This document shows, piece after piece, positions 10,717-24,144 of a stretch of 64,000 nt of DNA (the stretch's first letter is position 1; every line of letters starts with the position of its first letter). Both the position numbers and the translations under genes were made by a program. The notes under the pieces are model-generated. The model was not told where the DNA came from. It searched no databases and saw only the letters and a list, made by a program, of their open reading frames with translations. Origin of the DNA: Trametes villosa (taxonomy: Eukaryota; Basidiomycota; Agaricomycetes; Polyporales; Polyporaceae); NCBI GenBank assembly GCA_002964805.2, contig PUDQ02000017.1, forward strand, positions 533,379 to 597,378, read 5' to 3'.

Positions 10717-13700
10717 ATGTCTGCCCCCCAAGGAACGCAAGCCACCATATCTTCCTTCTTCTCCAAATCCCAGGGCACGCCCGGGCCCAGCACACCGACG
10801 AAAGGGAAGGCTGGTGGCAGCAAGAACAAGAGGGGAAGCTCACCCATTGATCTCACTCTTGACTCGGACGACGAGAGGAGTGCGCCTCCGCATAAGAAAC
10901 AGCGGACAACAACCAGCACTTTCTTTTCTCCTCGGCGACCAGCTCCCTCGAAGCCCGAGGCCGCTCCAGCCACGACTCGGAGAAACGGTGGCCATGCGGA
11001 GCAATGGCGTTTCGACCCTACTTCCCCGAGCAGATCACAGAAAGTGAATGAAGACCCCTCGCAGCGCACTGCGCATGAAAGAGCAAAGAAGATTCTTCTA
11101 GGCAACTCCAATGTCTTCAATAGCAGGACTCAGTCCCCAGACGCAGCTCCTGGCTCAGATGCAGAGGACGAAGTGGAAATCGTGGCCGAACCTGAGCCTG
11201 CGGTAGTCGAAGAAGAGGACGCGGAGAAGAAGTTTGGCGAGCTCATGGAAATGTTTAGCAGCTCCAGCTCCAAGACGAAGCGGAAGGGCAAGGGCACAGG
11301 GAAGAAGTCAGGCCCTCCCGTGGCAGGCCCCAGCCGTTCCAAAAGTCAGAAGATCGAGGAAATTGGTCCTAGCGGACAGGCGTATACACCGTTCGAGCTT
11401 CAGGTAGGGTACCTCTTGGTGGCAATGAACGCATTTGCTCATCGAGGCTAGGTCCGCGAATTGAAAGCCAAGTACCCTGGTACTGTCTTGATGATACAGT
11501 CAGGGTACAAGATGCTCTTCTTCGAAGAGGATGCCAAGGTCTGCGTGAACGCTGTGACCAACATACCGTACTGCTTCTCACTTTTTCCCAGATCGCTGCT
11601 AAAGAGTTAGGAATGGTCTGCTTCCCCAAGCGCAACTTCCTGACTGCCATGATACCGCTACATCGTCGCGACTTGCATATGAAGAAGTACGTGATTCTCT
11701 GCGTACAAAGCCCTGGCGCTCATCACATAGTATGCAGACTTCTGTCCCAGGGATACAAGGTCGGTATAGTGGAGCAAACGGAAACGGCGGCACTGAAGAA
11801 GGCTGGAGAGACCCGCAACGAGCTATTCGGCCGCGAAGTGACGCACATGTACACCGCGGCAACGTGAGTCGACTTACCTGCTACGCCGACACCCACTCAG
11901 CCTTCTCTAGGTTCGTAGACGACCTGAACTCCGTGGACGAGCTGGACCCGAACTCTGCGCCTCCACTCATGTGCTTGTTGGAGGAGCCAAGGGGCGGTAT
12001 GGGGACGGATGAGCGGGTCAGTGTAGCTATGATTGCTATTTCTCCGAGCACAGGCGATGTGGTTTGGGACGAGTTCGAAGGTAGGGCCGACTTATTTGAG
12101 TGATGCTGTGGACATAAACTGATGATTCCAAGACAACCATATGCGTACCGACCTAGAGGTGGCTTTCTAGCTGGCGAGCACATAACAATGACGGCTAAAT
12201 ATGCTTCTACAGACCAGGATGGTTCATACCAAGCCCCACGAGCTCCTGCTACCATCGAAGAAGCTTAGTCCCGCAACAGAGAAGATGATCAAGCATTTCA
12301 CCGAGTAAGCCTTCTTGCCTTGAACTCCCAATATGGCTCTCTAAGTAGGTTCGTAGACATTCACACACAGAGCATCGGATGCGCATAGAGCGATTTTCGA
12401 AGCAAATGGCGTACACGGACGCTTTCGCGCTTCTGTCGAAGTTCTACGTCGACAAGACACAGCATGCGAACGCGTCGCAAGGGTTCAAGGACGGTTCGTA
12501 TCGCAGTTGGCTTGTCCTGACGCTGCGTTCCTGACACTAGACAACGTAGGGGACTTGATGGCAGCGATTGCCGAGTTTTCGAAGCTTGTGGTCATCGCGC
12601 TCGCCCAGTCTCTCAAGTACCTTTCGGCGTTCAATGTCGCAGATGCCCTTCGTGAGACGCGGTTCTTCTCCAAGTTCACGGAACGGACGCATATGCTACT
12701 GAACGCCAATACCCTCACCAACCTGTGAGCATGCCCGAGTACACCATGCATGCTGTACTAACAACCTATTGCAGTGAGATTTACCGCAATGACACAGACT
12801 ACACTACCAAAGGCTCGCTGATGTGGATCCTCGACCGGACCTCAACAAAGTTCGGCGCCCGGCTCCTCAGGAGCTGGGTCGGGAAACCGCTCGTCGACGC
12901 AGAGTACGCCCCCTCTCATCTCATCCCCGGACTTCCACAGCTGACAGACTCTCCCCAGTGCCCTCCGCGAGCGCACAGACGCCGTCGAAGAGCTGCTCGG
13001 AAACCGCTCCCCACGACTGACCGTTCTTCGCGAGCTCCTCCGCCGCCTCCCCGACCTCGCGCGCGGCCTCTGCCGCATCCAGTACGGCAAGTGCACCCCG
13101 CAGGAGCTTGTCGTGCTCCTCAAGGCCTTCCGCCGCGTCGCGTCCGCCTTCGCGCCGCCGCACCCCGCGCAGTCGCAGCAGTCCGCGCCGAGTGCGGGGC
13201 TGAAGTCGGCGCTGTTGGTGGGGATCGTGGAGGCGCTGCCACGGCTGCGGGAGGCGGTTGCGGAGGTGTGTGAGGCGGTGGACTTTGCGGCGGCGGAGCA
13301 GGGACGGGAGGATGCGATGTGGACGGATCCGGATCGCTTTCCGGAGCTGGACTCGTTGACGGCTGTAAGTGGTGCAGCTGATTGCGGAGGGTATATCCGG
13401 AGCTCATTGGTGTGTGGAGAGCAGTGCATCCAGGTGGCCGAGTCTGAGCTCATGGACGAGTTGAAGGCGATCCGCAAGGTGATCAAGAAGCCAGCGCTCC
13501 AGTATTCGACGTGGAACGGCGAAGAGGCAAGAGTCAACGTATCGTATTCTCAGGAAGACTATTGACGTCTTGTTCTCCCTCAGTATGTTGTCGAGATCCG
13601 CAAAGACGAGCGCCGTGACATCCCTCCCACTTGGACGTTGCTGTCGAGGTATGGTTGCCTGCCCGGCGTCTCGCTCTGAACCAAACTGACGCGCCGGTCT

Positions 13701-15156
13701 GACTGCAGCACGAAGTACGTGCGCCGGTTCCACACGCCCGAGGTACGCGCGAAGCTGCAAGAGCGCGCGCAATACAAGGAGGCCCTCGCGCTAGAGGCGC
13801 GCAAGGCCTTCCTCGCGTTCCTGGCGGAGATCACGGACAGGCACTACGCGCTCCTCCGCGACGCGGTCAACAAGCTCGCAGTCGCCGACTGCCTGTTCAG
13901 CCTTGCGCAGGTCGCTGCGCAGGAGGGGTATGCGCGCCCAGAGTTCGTGGAGCGTAAGAACGCGGACGGGGAGGGTGAGGGTGGGGGAGGCGGCGACGTG
14001 CTGGAGATCGTAGAGGGGAGGCACCCGATGATCGAGGCGTTGCGTACTGACCCGTTCGTACCGAACACGCTGAGGATGGGCGGGGACGAGACGAGACATC
14101 GGATCATTACTGGTGAGCCTTCAATAAATTGCCCGCTATGGTGTACCGACCTGGGTTATACAGGCCCAAATATGGGAGGGAAAAGTTCTGCGGTGAGAAT
14201 GACTGCGCTGTGCGCTGTGGTGAGTAGTTCTGGCTCTCAGACCACTCCGGTGCACTTACCAAAGCGGGTCCCGCAGATGGCGCAGATTGGGTCCTACGTC
14301 CCAGCGAAGTCTATGAAGCTCAGCCTGCTAGACGGCATCCTAACCAGAATGGGAGGTAAGAGAGACCGCGGCGACTACGGCGTTTCCAACGGGCTTATGT
14401 CCCCTTGTAGCTTCTGATGAGCTGTCTCGCGGTCGCTCCACGTTCATGGTCGAGATGCAAGAGACGAGCGACATCCTGCAAATGGCTACCTCGAAGACGC
14501 TCGTGGTCCTGGACGAGCTCGGCCGAGGGACATCGACTTTCGACGGGGTGAGCCTCGCCCGCCTCTCGGCTTCCCCGTATCGTGTCCCTCCTAACTTAGT
14601 CGCCGGACCATGTGCAGATGGCGATAGCAGGCGCCGTGCTGCAGCATTTGGTACAAACGGTCAAGTGCAAGACGCTGTTCATCACGCACTACCCGCAGGT
14701 CGCGACCGACCTGGAGCGGATGTTCCCCGCCGCCGTCGGGAACATGCACATGGGCTTCACCGAGGAAACGCGCGTGGACGGTACGAGGGACGTGACCTTC
14801 CTCTACAGGCTTGAACCAGGCCTGGTTACGGAGTCGTTCGGCGTAGAGTGTGCGCGCCTCGCAGGGCTACCGGAAGATGTTCTGCAGGTCGCGAGCACGA
14901 AAGCGGCGAACATGCGGGTAATCATCGAGGAGCGGATAAAACGGACCAAGTGAGTGACCCGCTGCCACCTACCCCGAGATACCAGACTGACGTTGATCGG
15001 CGCAGGATGCGCAAGTGTGCGGAACTGGTTCGGCGATGTCTCGGGCCCGGTTCGTCTGAAGTCGAGCGGCACACGTCTCTGCACGTCCTGCAAGATCTCC
15101 TGAAGTCGATATCTACCTATGGTACGCGTGGCCGATCCGGTGCATCGAACGTTTAA
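10717..15156 (+). CDS. MSH3: DNA mismatch repair protein MSH3, 1,155 aa, 19 exons
   Basis: Exons: 10717-11403, 11452-11538, 11592-11686, 11738-11863, 11911-12080, 12133-12158, 12213-12304, 12357-12493, 12541-12724, 12775-12903, 12959-13364, 13434-13538, 13584-13648, 13709-14112, 14164-14219, 14277-14355, 14411-14547, 14618-14949, 15006-15156. The sum is 1,156 codons with every phase compatible. The N-terminus carries a PCNA-interacting box (QATISSFF). The mismatch-binding domain follows ([57 protein letters not shown]). The lever/clamp region leads to the ATPase: Walker [11 protein letters not shown], signature [14 protein letters not shown], Walker [17 protein letters not shown] and the ITHYPQ switch. 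The Tyr/Phe-Phe-Glu type of mismatch-binding motif and the MSH3-like FPKRNFLTA block favour MSH3 over MSH6. With MSH2 it forms MutS-beta, which recognises insertion-deletion loops. Exon 6 is only 26 nt. The stop overlaps the POL5 stop on the other strand. Confidence 0.93.
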
Positions 15157-18100
15157 CCGCTCTTCTCCTTCCGCGCCTTTTTGTGCTTTACCCGCTTCGC
15201 GGGCGCAGCAGTGCCCTCCTCGTCCGCAGCCACCTCGTCCGCCTTCCGCTTCGCCGCTTTGTCTTTGCCCGATGCTTTCGCACCCGCTGTACCGCTTTCT
15301 TGTAGTAGCTGAACGACTTGCTTGCACATCGCCTGCAGCCCGACGGCGGACTTGAAGCGATCGCTGGAGGCGAGCTCCGATGAGAGGTCTGACCACCTCG
15401 AAGGCTCCCAGATCGACGCGGCTTCCTCGACGCTGGATGTGAATCGCTTCGTCTGCCGCACGGAAGTGAGAGCCAGCTTGAGGATCTCCTTGGCATGCGC
15501 AGGCGTGAGCGACGAATCGCCGGTGCACGCAGTAGAGAGCGTGTCGAGGATGGCTTGGCGCAACTTGGGCATGAACGCCAGAATCTCCGGCTTACGGTCA
15601 CCCTGTCTCGGGTGTAAGTAACATCCGGAAAAACGGTATTAAGGGCACTTACTAGGGCCTGCAGCTGGTTCACGAGCGTGTTGACGAAGTGGAAGGCTTG
15701 TGCTTGACGGAAGCCGTTGAGAGCAGTTCCGGGTGCCTTGACGAGGTCGTCCCGGATGCTCCATGCTGCTTGAGGATACCGCTTCACGAAGTCGCCAACA
15801 AACGGCGGATTGAGGCGCGAGGCCTTACGCGACACGAAGTCCGCCAACGACTCCCGGTAGGCCTTCAGGACAGGTTCGGAGGTGCCGTGGTGCAAGAGAA
15901 CCCTGGAGAGGTAGATGCTGGCCTGGTTCAAGGTACTCAGGACATCGGGCGTCGACGCCTTCCTTGCGAGAGTGTGCAGTTCCTCCAGCGCCTTCGCGGC
16001 GTCCTCCGTCGGTACCGAAGTGGGAACCTCCTTGGATTTGCCGATCCGGTTTCGCAGGATACCCGTCGCCTTGTCCGCAAGCTGCTTCTCGTCGGGGCCC
16101 GTCGCCACGATCAGCTCAACCAAGGGGAGGATGAGGCGCACGATCAGCGGGCTCGTCGGCTGCTTTTTGACGAAGATATCAAGCAGGTCGAGCACGCGAT
16201 TCTTGAAGTGCGTAGCCTCGCGCTGAGCGTCGGTATCTGGGAAGGGAGCGTGAGCGCGTTCCCAACAAACAGGCTCTCGAGTCTGGACTCCTACCTTTTC
16301 GGTTGCCCTTCTCGCCGGCGCGTGCCCTGAAGGCCGCGGCCAACTGCTCGTCAATGGCAAGCATCTGGTCGTCGTCCATCAGATCCTCCTCCGATTCGTC
16401 GTCGGAGTCGCCTGTCGCCGCTGAGATCCCGTTGACACGAAGCGCTTCCTCGATCTTGCGGCGGAGCTCGAGATTGGCCTCTTCGTCGCCTTCCTCGTCC
16501 TCATCGTCGTCTTCCTTGCCGTCGGACGATGACGACGACTCATCGTCATCCTCCACGTCGTCTTCCTGCTCCTCCTCGTCCATCTCGATATCCTCGTCGT
16601 CGTCCGCCATAAGCTCCTCGGGGTCGCGCCGCTCCAATTGCTACACCGAGATTCGCCGAGAAAGATAAGCGGCGTATTCAACGGACACAACGGCGGGACG
16701 CTCACGGTGAGAATGAGATCAATCGTGCTCTCCTGCACTGCGCCCGATAGCAGCGCGAAGACCTGATTGGCCACCGCGCGCATGTACGCGGTGCCCTTCT
16801 CGAGGAAGCCAATGACCGCGTCGACCAGCACGTCTATCGGCGCCGGAAGCTCCTTCTCCTTGCCCTTGTCTTCGCCCATTGACTTGCGCGACTTCTTGCC
16901 CTTCTTGGCCTCGGCGGGGAACATGCGCGAGGCGCCGTCGATGCATGCCTGTGCGACTATCACATGAGAAGGCGAGGACGGTGTGAGCGGGCGAGGCACG
17001 AACCTCGAGGGCGTCTGTATCCGCGTCATCCTCGTCCACGCAGTACTGATGGAGGAGCGTCGATGAGAGCAACAGCTCGATGCCCCTTGCGGCCTCGCGC
17101 TGATCCTCGGGTGCCTGTCGCAACAATCTTCAAGATGCAGCCCAACACAGCGGAGAGGTTGGCAACTTACCTCCTTGAGACGTGCCAGAACTTGGTGCGC
17201 CTTCTGACGCAGCTCTGCCTCCTCCTCATCGATCTCCGACAGCGGGCGGGCGTGCTTGGTGTCCTTCTCAAGCGCCTGGATCGTGGAGAGCACTCTCGAA
17301 ACCCAGAACCTTCCGTCAGATGCCACGCCTGCGACCTTGGCCGCCTTGCTGTCGTCTGTTCGTGGCCTCAGCACGACACGGCCCAGGATAGAGCAAGCAC
17401 ACGCACCCTTCACGAGCGTCGTCTGCACCGTCAGCTCCGCCAAACATCCAAGCAGGCGGTCGCGGCAGTTCTTCCGCAATTCCTCCGAGAACGCAGGGGC
17501 GGGAACGCTGCGCAGCTAAGGGGGACGCACGCAGCGGGGTCAGTCACGTCCGCGATTCCAGGGAGAAGCACGCGCGCGTGCATGAAGGGGCGCTTACGGC
17601 AAGAATAGCGCTCTTCTCCGATTTCTTGGAGACGATGAAGAGGCCATGCACGGCCAGCCAATCGAGGATCGTTTGGATCCACGCGTCGCTCTTGGGGATC
17701 GCCCCGTTGCGGATGAGCGCGGCCAGCTGCTCGATAACCCATGCGCGGCGCGTGTTGAGAGCCTGGACGTCCGCCCTGAACCAAAAGCGGGCGATCAGCG
17801 GCGGCGGGAGAGGCGCATGAGAACAGAAGGCTCCTACGTCTCGGAAGAGGGCTCATCGTCGACTTGTTTGAGCAGGTAATCGATGTAACTCTGAATCCCC
17901 TCCTCGTCCATTGACGTAAGGATAGACTCAACCGTCTTCGTCTTCGTCAGCTTGTCGAACTGCCGGCTGCCGTTGACCCCAGTGAGCTGCAGGATCAGCG
18001 AGAATCCGTTGCGGGGGTTCCCCTTGACCACGTTCTGGATCTCTGCTGCCTGCACGGTCAAAGTTAGACTTTGCATGAGGCCGCCGCGCAGCCGCGGAGA

Positions 18101-19482
18101 AGACGTGGCCTGGGACGTACCACCTGTCTGGCCGCCTTGTGCAGATATCGGTCACTGTTCGACAGGTGATTGATCCATGACCGCATGAAGTTCTTCGTGA
18201 ACAGCATGGGCATATCGTCTGCGGTCACCCGCGGAAGCGCCCTCTGGAACACCTGGAAGCCCCAGTATTTCCGCTCGGGCGAAGACGTCGAAGCGAACAG
18301 GGACTCTGCGGAACAGCACGTTTAGCGTTAGCCTTACCGGGAGCGAACGCTCGGCAGCGGAAAAGCCACAAACCGTCAACGACGATCCGGAAAAACTCTG
18401 GGAAGGAGCCTTTGCTAACGCGCGAGCTATCTCCCTGCGCCAACAGCTGGTCAAGCAGCGCGTCCCATACGAAGTGGAGCTGCGGCTTCCACGAGCCCGA
18501 CTTCGGTACATCGGTCTCCTGGTCTTCGTCCGCGTCGGATTCCTGGCAGAACGCGCGGAGTAAGCTGGGTGTGCGAGAATACGCCATTTTGACTAGTGCC
18601 AAGGTACAGCACCTTCAATATCCGCGCGAGCGTGGAGAGATTCCCCGTGGCGAGCAGATCAGGGTTCTTGAAGGTCGGCGCCAGCAGCTTCTTCCAGTCG
18701 CGCGAAGGGTAGGCGGCCTGCAGTTTAAGCGTGAGCGCGACCTTTTCGGGGGTCCACGCCTTGGTGTCCGAGTATATCGCGGAGATCGTCGCGTCTACCG
18801 CATCGTCCTTCCAGGAGACCTCAGACGCGGCCAGAGCATCCGCCGCGAGACCGATGGACCACCAGGCGCTCTCGCGCAGCCAAGACTTCTTCTCCCCGAG
18901 TGCGAGTAGTTCGGTGATAACCTCGGTATAGCTCTCCAGGTCCGAAGCAGCGGTTGACGAGGAGGGTAGCGTCGATTGGCGTAGGAGAAGACCAGACTGG
19001 ATGACAGCAGTAAGACCGAAGAGACGGGCGAAGTAGACGTCGCGTTCTTCCTGGCCGGTCATGGAGCCCTGGGTTTTTGACGAGTCCAAGACGAGCTGAA
19101 CGATCTGTGCGCATGTCACAGTATCTATCCTGGACAAGAGCTAGAGGCGTAGCGTCAGTAAAACGAGCGGGTCTGCAAACATGTCCGCACATACCTCCGT
19201 CAAGGCGACCGCGAAACCCAGCCGACTGCTCTCCCTCGGACTAGCCAAGCCGCGTATGAGACGACGTATTGAGTACGAGACGTCCTGCGCGTTCAGGGCG
19301 TTTAGACCGTCCGACTTCGGCTCCTTGCCATCCTCTTCGTCTTCTGATGTCTCCGGCGAGTCCTTGGGCACGAACTGGGACTGGAAGTGCTCGAGGGCAG
19401 CGACGAGCTTCACGGAAGCGTCTAGCCGTTCTTTCTTCTTCGCCGAAGAGAGATGCCAGAAGAGCGGAAGAGTTGTGGACAT
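15153..19482 (-). CDS. POL5: POL5/MYBBP1A homologue (DNA polymerase phi family), 1,195 aa, 13 exons
   Basis: Exons in transcript order: 19195-19482, 18613-19140, 18374-18542, 18121-18305, 17838-18049, 17598-17775, 17407-17515, 17171-17355, 17004-17114, 16706-16948, 16295-16640, 15653-16236, 15153-15602; 3,588 nt, 1,196 codons. The start TTLPLFWHLSSAKKKERLDA is typical of the family, and an in-frame stop lies just upstream of the ATG. Family blocks include ASTSSPERKYWGFQVFQRAL and a helical-repeat body. An acidic tract of about 40 residues (DDDEDIEMDEEEQEDD) follows around residue 760, and a lysine-rich tail (KRVKHKKARKEK) suits nucleolar localisation. In yeast, Pol5 is an essential nucleolar protein for rRNA production and has no real polymerase activity, despite its name. 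The donor of exon 3 (GTTTGT at 18373) was chosen because the nearer GTAAGG would leave a 32 nt intron. Confidence 0.9.
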
Positions 19483-22400
19483 GCCGGTAGACGACGAGCT
19501 CTGGGTGGCGGACGGTGCAGCCGCGAGTTGGATGAAGTGCCAAAAAATCTAGAAGCGCCCAAGCCGTGATCGAGAGATTGGATAGACGCCGGCAGGGCTA
19601 ATCTTATCTACTCCGACGAAAGGACCTGCCGTTCGACCATATCAGCCAAAAACGCCCGCCTGTAGAGGAGACTCGGTGAGGTCAAGCGAGCGATGTAAGG
19701 GAAGAGGGGAGAAAGATGACATAGAGAAACATGTCATTGTGACCGCTTTATGTAGGACTTGGGAAGGAAGCAAGTGCGGAGTTCGTATATTGACACCTCT
19801 TGAACGTCCCAGAAAGGTTATCAAGCTGCTGGATTTGGAGGCGTAGTGAGTCTGTTCTGAACTATTCACGGTCCTGCGAGATGCTCTGCATGCATGTGGG
19901 TCAGGCAACGACAAATAGAACTATATATTTCCTTAGGAGTGCAGAAGAGCTTGGAAACGATCGTGAGTACTAGTATGGCTACCTAGCCTGTGACGGGCGC
20001 CAACACCCTGAGTCTGAGTGGCGGTTTTGCTACAACGACTTGGCCATGACCCCAATCGGCTTCGAGTTCAGCCCTCTATGTATCGGCGGAGATTGGGCGT
20101 GGAAGGCACTCGGAATATACTCAGGCTGCATCCAAAGGCTTTCCGATACCCATGCATTCACATGCCTCTCTACGTCGAATATCACAAGCTCGTTCGAATT
20201 GTCCTGCGACATCGCACGAACTTCGATATACCCGCCCCATTCATGTTGACGGCGCTGCCCCAGTGCCCACGCTTGCCTCAGGGCTCGTATGAGCGCGGCA
20301 AGTCGTGCCCAACGCGAGTGCTCTCCAGATTGATGCAGCGCAACGAATCGAGATGCACCTGTAGCAGTCTCCGCCGGCAAAGTCAAATCAGTACCCCTGG
20401 GACAATAACGAACACTTCCCAACCGCAAATGGCCAAGACTCAAACACGCACTGATCGAAAACCCAGTTCAATTCGCGCCAGGCCAGGGCAACTCCCGCGG
20501 GGAGCGATCGCGCGCGCGAGCGACACCCTCCACAGCTGCGGGCCAGGTACATGACGCAACCGCGAAGGCGACAGCGCGGCCCAGGCCAGCCAGTGCGCAC
20601 GAAAGGAAGGCTCGCGAAGCGGTGGGGGCGACCAATGCGGGCAGCGCGCATCATTCGAAGCCGCGCCGTCTCCGCTGCCGCGACGAAGGACGCGTCCACG
20701 GTGGAGATGATTGCGCGCGGGAGACATCGGGGCCTGGCGATAAGCTGCTGCGTGGGCGAGGACTGTATTGAGTGCGACGTCGCGGTGTTGGGACCTCGCC
20801 AGCCCTCATGGAATCCGGGGAAGAGCAGCGCCGTGTGGGGGGGTACGGGGGTGCCGGCCGCGAGCACTAGTGCAACTGGGCAGGTACCGCAATTATCGAC
20901 GGCTCTCGAGGGCGGTGACGTCGACCGCTCGAATGTCGCGTGCGCCGTGCGAGTTGGATATCGTCGATCTGCACGTTGTGTCGTCATCGAGCACCGCACT
21001 GGGCCCGCAGAGTCCGGCGAATTACCGTGGTTCGTTCTGCAGGGGAATTCATATGCGTCTGCACCGCTTTCGCGCACCTTCTCCGCGAGTGTGATTCCGG
21101 CCGCTGCGCGAGTTGTGCAGCCCGACGGGACGGCGGGATTCCGTTCTGCGCGATAGGGCCTCCTGAAGGCACGCTAAGTCGTGGAGCGAGCGCGAGTGAT
21201 CTGCGTGTTGTGGGCGTAGCGCGGTCCATCTGACCGTCGACGACGTTGCGATCAACGATGGAGGCTAGGGGCGAATAGCGCCGATTGAGGGTGTCTCCAC
21301 AGCTAACTCTGAACAGGCTGAAGGACGTACCAGCGCTAATGTTGATGCATGATGCGCCCGTCTACCCATCTCTCGCCCCATTTCTTGTCGAGGATGCGTC
21401 CCCCCGGATGCAGTGGAAGAAGAGTGGGGCGGCAGTCGCCTTGCGAGCATCGGCGCCCGCGGCATCATCCGCGGCAAACTTGGAGGCGGCGGGCGCGCCG
21501 ACAGGCGCGGCAATTCATCCAGAGGCCGCCCGCTCGTGCACGTTTGGGGCGCAAGTGCAGAGCGGCGCAGCGATGCATTGAAGGGTGCGGAAAGACGTCC
21601 GGGGTGCGACTGACGTTGCGAGGACCGGCCTTCAGACAGGGTGTGGCCAAGCGGCGTCCGCGCTCGGAGCGACCGGAGCGGGCTGGTGATGCACGGAAAG
21701 CCGACGTCCATACGCTCAGAGCCCGGTGCGAACGTACACGGACAACGTGACGGCGCCCCGGAGTGGACGGGCCTTCGCCGCGTTAGAAGGATCGTACGAT
21801 GCAAGTCGCCGAGGGCGTAAGACAGCTCTTCGGTGTGGTAGCGGGCGCGCACGTCTCGCCGCGCAAAGACAAGCGGGACACATTCTCTCATGCGTTCGGC
21901 CCTTTGGGCCGGTCGCTTTTACGAAAACGCAGCGTGGCGGGGGCACATGACGCGGATGCGGCTGTCCTCGGTCTGTCGTGGCTGCCGCTTCGAGGCTACC
22001 TTCAAACTTCTCCGCGCTCGGAACAACGCCCGAGGGAGACAACGTGGGTATGCGCTACTGCTGCGTTGCTATTCACCGTCGGGTTGCCCCACGTCTTCGT
22101 GCGGGGTACGTGTAGATAATTACTCAATCGTGCGACCGGATCCTAGGCCGGTCTGTTCGCCATGCGGCGAATGACTGCCATTAGTAGCTAATGATGGGAG
22201 GCAGGTCCTCAGGATGCGGATAGGCTGATGCCATTGTGCAGGACACTGTGCAGCCTCGGGTATGCGGGCGGCGCAGAGATAGTATGCACGCACTTGCCGA
22301 GGGTAGGATTTCAGCTTTCATTGTTCGAGCACGTTTACAGGGTACAGGACTTAATTTAGCCCATTCCGCGCCGCATGGTCACTGAGCGATGAGTACAATA

Positions 22401-23616
22401 CACATTCTGTTAATGCATGAGTTCATACGCAACTTTTCTCCCAATGCACCGAGGACTCGGTACCAAATTGGGCGCTCGCGCTGTAGAAGCGGCCTGTTGA
22501 CGCATTTACTCTCATTGTGTACCTGGTTGCGACCTTGTGTATGTCTACAGTATCGGCATGTGAGCGAGGGCATAATCTCGCTGAGGGACACAGAAAACAT
22601 ACCTGAAGGCCTGCGTTTGTACGATGGCTGGGAATTACCCCGCGCTGTCGTGTGCCAAGACAATCGCATTAGGTATTCGCTATGCCTCGCACGTCTCTGC
22701 GCCATCCAAAGAAGCAAGGTATATTGGGAAATGAACGCCAATCGCGTCGTTTCCCCGCACTGGGGGCGTTGGCCATTACTCAACGGCACGCCCGGATCCT
22801 GAGGCAGTCGGACAGTCGGCGCGGCGAGCAAGCGTCATGATGAAGAGCGCATGCATGTAAGAGAAGTACTGATGGTTACGGCGAGTTGATAGCGATCGGT
22901 TTCGTGTCTCTCCTTTGCGGGACTCGGACGCTGATGAGTCGAGCCGCCTGGAGAAATTTGGTGGGACACGAAGAACAGTGGGCTGGATCACGAGGGAGGG
23001 GGACTGCGCGCAGACGACCACACTCACGCTGGTTGCGCCCTTTCCCCGCACTGTCAGAGCTCCGTGTGCCGTAAGTGCGCGCGGACGCTGAACGAATCTC
23101 ATTTTGGCGCGGCAAGACAATCCGGGGAAGGCACGGCAGGCGAGAACCGACAGGCAGCGGCGTTCCAGCGCCTTCGATGCGTGCGGTCGGGTTCGGCGAA
23201 AATTGAGACGAGAGCCCGAAGAGATGGGCATCGAATGGGGGAGAACGTTGGGAGAACATGAAGACAGCAGAAGACACGAGCTATGATTGGGGGAGAAAGC
23301 AGGCGTTGTGGAGCGGTTCGGGGGGATCGCGATTCGGGCAATCGTAGATTTGGACTGAGCCGAAATTGGCGCGTGGCGGGGGAGGAACCGGGCGCCTAGG
23401 CGGGGCCGTGGTGGCGGGTCGGGGAGGCCATAAGGGGAGGGAGGATAAACAGGTGACCGAACGGATCCCGATCGTAAACATGGACACCGTGGTTTTCCCG
23501 GACCTCTCTTCCGTCCGCAGGCTCGGGGCACGAGCCACATCCCTCGAGCCTTTAGCCAGGGCGGACGCTCGCCTATCCTCCGCTTTTCTTTTATCCTCCC
23601 CTCATACCCACCCGAC
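19483..23616. other. Gene-poor stretch, about 4.1 kb
   Basis: No gene can be supported. Long frames at 20388-21077 (-), 20551-21156 (+), 21265-21891 (-) and 22776-23540 (-) overlap each other on opposite strands, are rich in Arg/Ala/Ser and hold no motif, which is typical of spurious frames in very GC-rich DNA. I see no terminal repeats or transposase remnant. The last 300 bp become pyrimidine-rich, as expected for the promoter of the gene at 23755. Confidence 0.45.
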
Positions 23617-23622
23617 TATAAG
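23617..23622 (+). promoter_or_regulatory. TATA-like element before the gene at 23755
   Basis: TATAAG lies about 135 bp upstream of the ATG and is followed by long CT-rich runs (23625-23750), a pattern common at strong fungal promoters. Confidence 0.45.
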
Positions 23623-23754
23623 TACACCTGCCCACCTCCCTAGTCTCCCATCTCCACTCGTCCTCGTCCTCACAACCGCTCTCGAGCATCCTCCCAGTGC
23701 ATCTCGCGCCTCGCCACCGCACACACCCTCAACCGCACAACTCGCCTAGCCACC

Positions 23755-24144
23755 ATGTCCAACTCCGTGCTCGCGTCCTTCGACCCCCTCGCGACCCACC
23801 CCTTCACCAACAACTCCGGCGTGCTCCCCAAGCCTGCCGCCCCCTCCCAATACCCCCACCACTCGCCATCCAAGGCGTCTCCCGCGCCGCAGGGGCCCAT
23901 CATCCTCACCACCACCCCCGTCCACGCGCCACAGCCGAAGCGGGCCGCCCCCAAGTCGAGCTCTTCAGGGCACAAGCCCATCTTCGTCCCCTTCCGCCCA
24001 GAGCGCTCCTCGCCTGAGCTTGAGGACATCCTCCTCAAGAAGAAGTTCGTCGACGCCTTCCACGGCAAGGGCACATGGGGCATCGACCAGGTCCCTCTCC
24101 CCTCCGCGGTCCCGTCCTCGGGAAAGCAGGGCAAGGTCCAGTGA
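23755..24144 (+). CDS. Small conserved fungal protein of unknown function, 129 aa
   Basis: A single exon begins ATGTCCAACTCC just after a pyrimidine-rich leader. The protein is Pro/Ser-rich for its first 80 residues and then has a charged block, KPIFVPFRPERSSPELEDIL followed by LKKKFVDAFHGKGTWGID, which looks conserved and ordered. There is no signal peptide or membrane segment. Strong codon bias (mostly C-ending codons) and the promoter form suggest high expression. I do not recognise a described function. A short intron near the 3' end (GTCCAG at about 24136) cannot be excluded. Confidence 0.65.
   Translation: MSNSVLASFDPLATHPFTNNSGVLPKPAAPSQYPHHSPSKASPAPQGPIILTTTPVHAPQPKRAAPKSSSSGHKPIFVPFRPERSSPELEDILLKKKFVDAFHGKGTWGIDQVPLPSAVPSSGKQGKVQ

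Noticed and set aside
18306..18373. A 32 nt intron using the GTAAGG donor inside POL5
   Set aside because: It is shorter than fungal spliceosomes normally handle. The upstream GTTTGT donor gives a 68 nt intron and restores the family-like sequence VVDESLFASTSSPERK.
20388..21891. Long overlapping open frames on both strands (200-230 codons each)
   Set aside because: They overlap on opposite strands, are rich in Arg, Ala and Ser, have no domain or splice-compatible extension and sit in extremely GC-rich DNA, where stop codons are rare by chance.
22776..23540. A 254-codon minus-strand frame upstream of the gene at 23755
   Set aside because: It overlaps the CT-rich promoter region, lacks motifs and has Pro/Arg/Ser-rich shadow composition.
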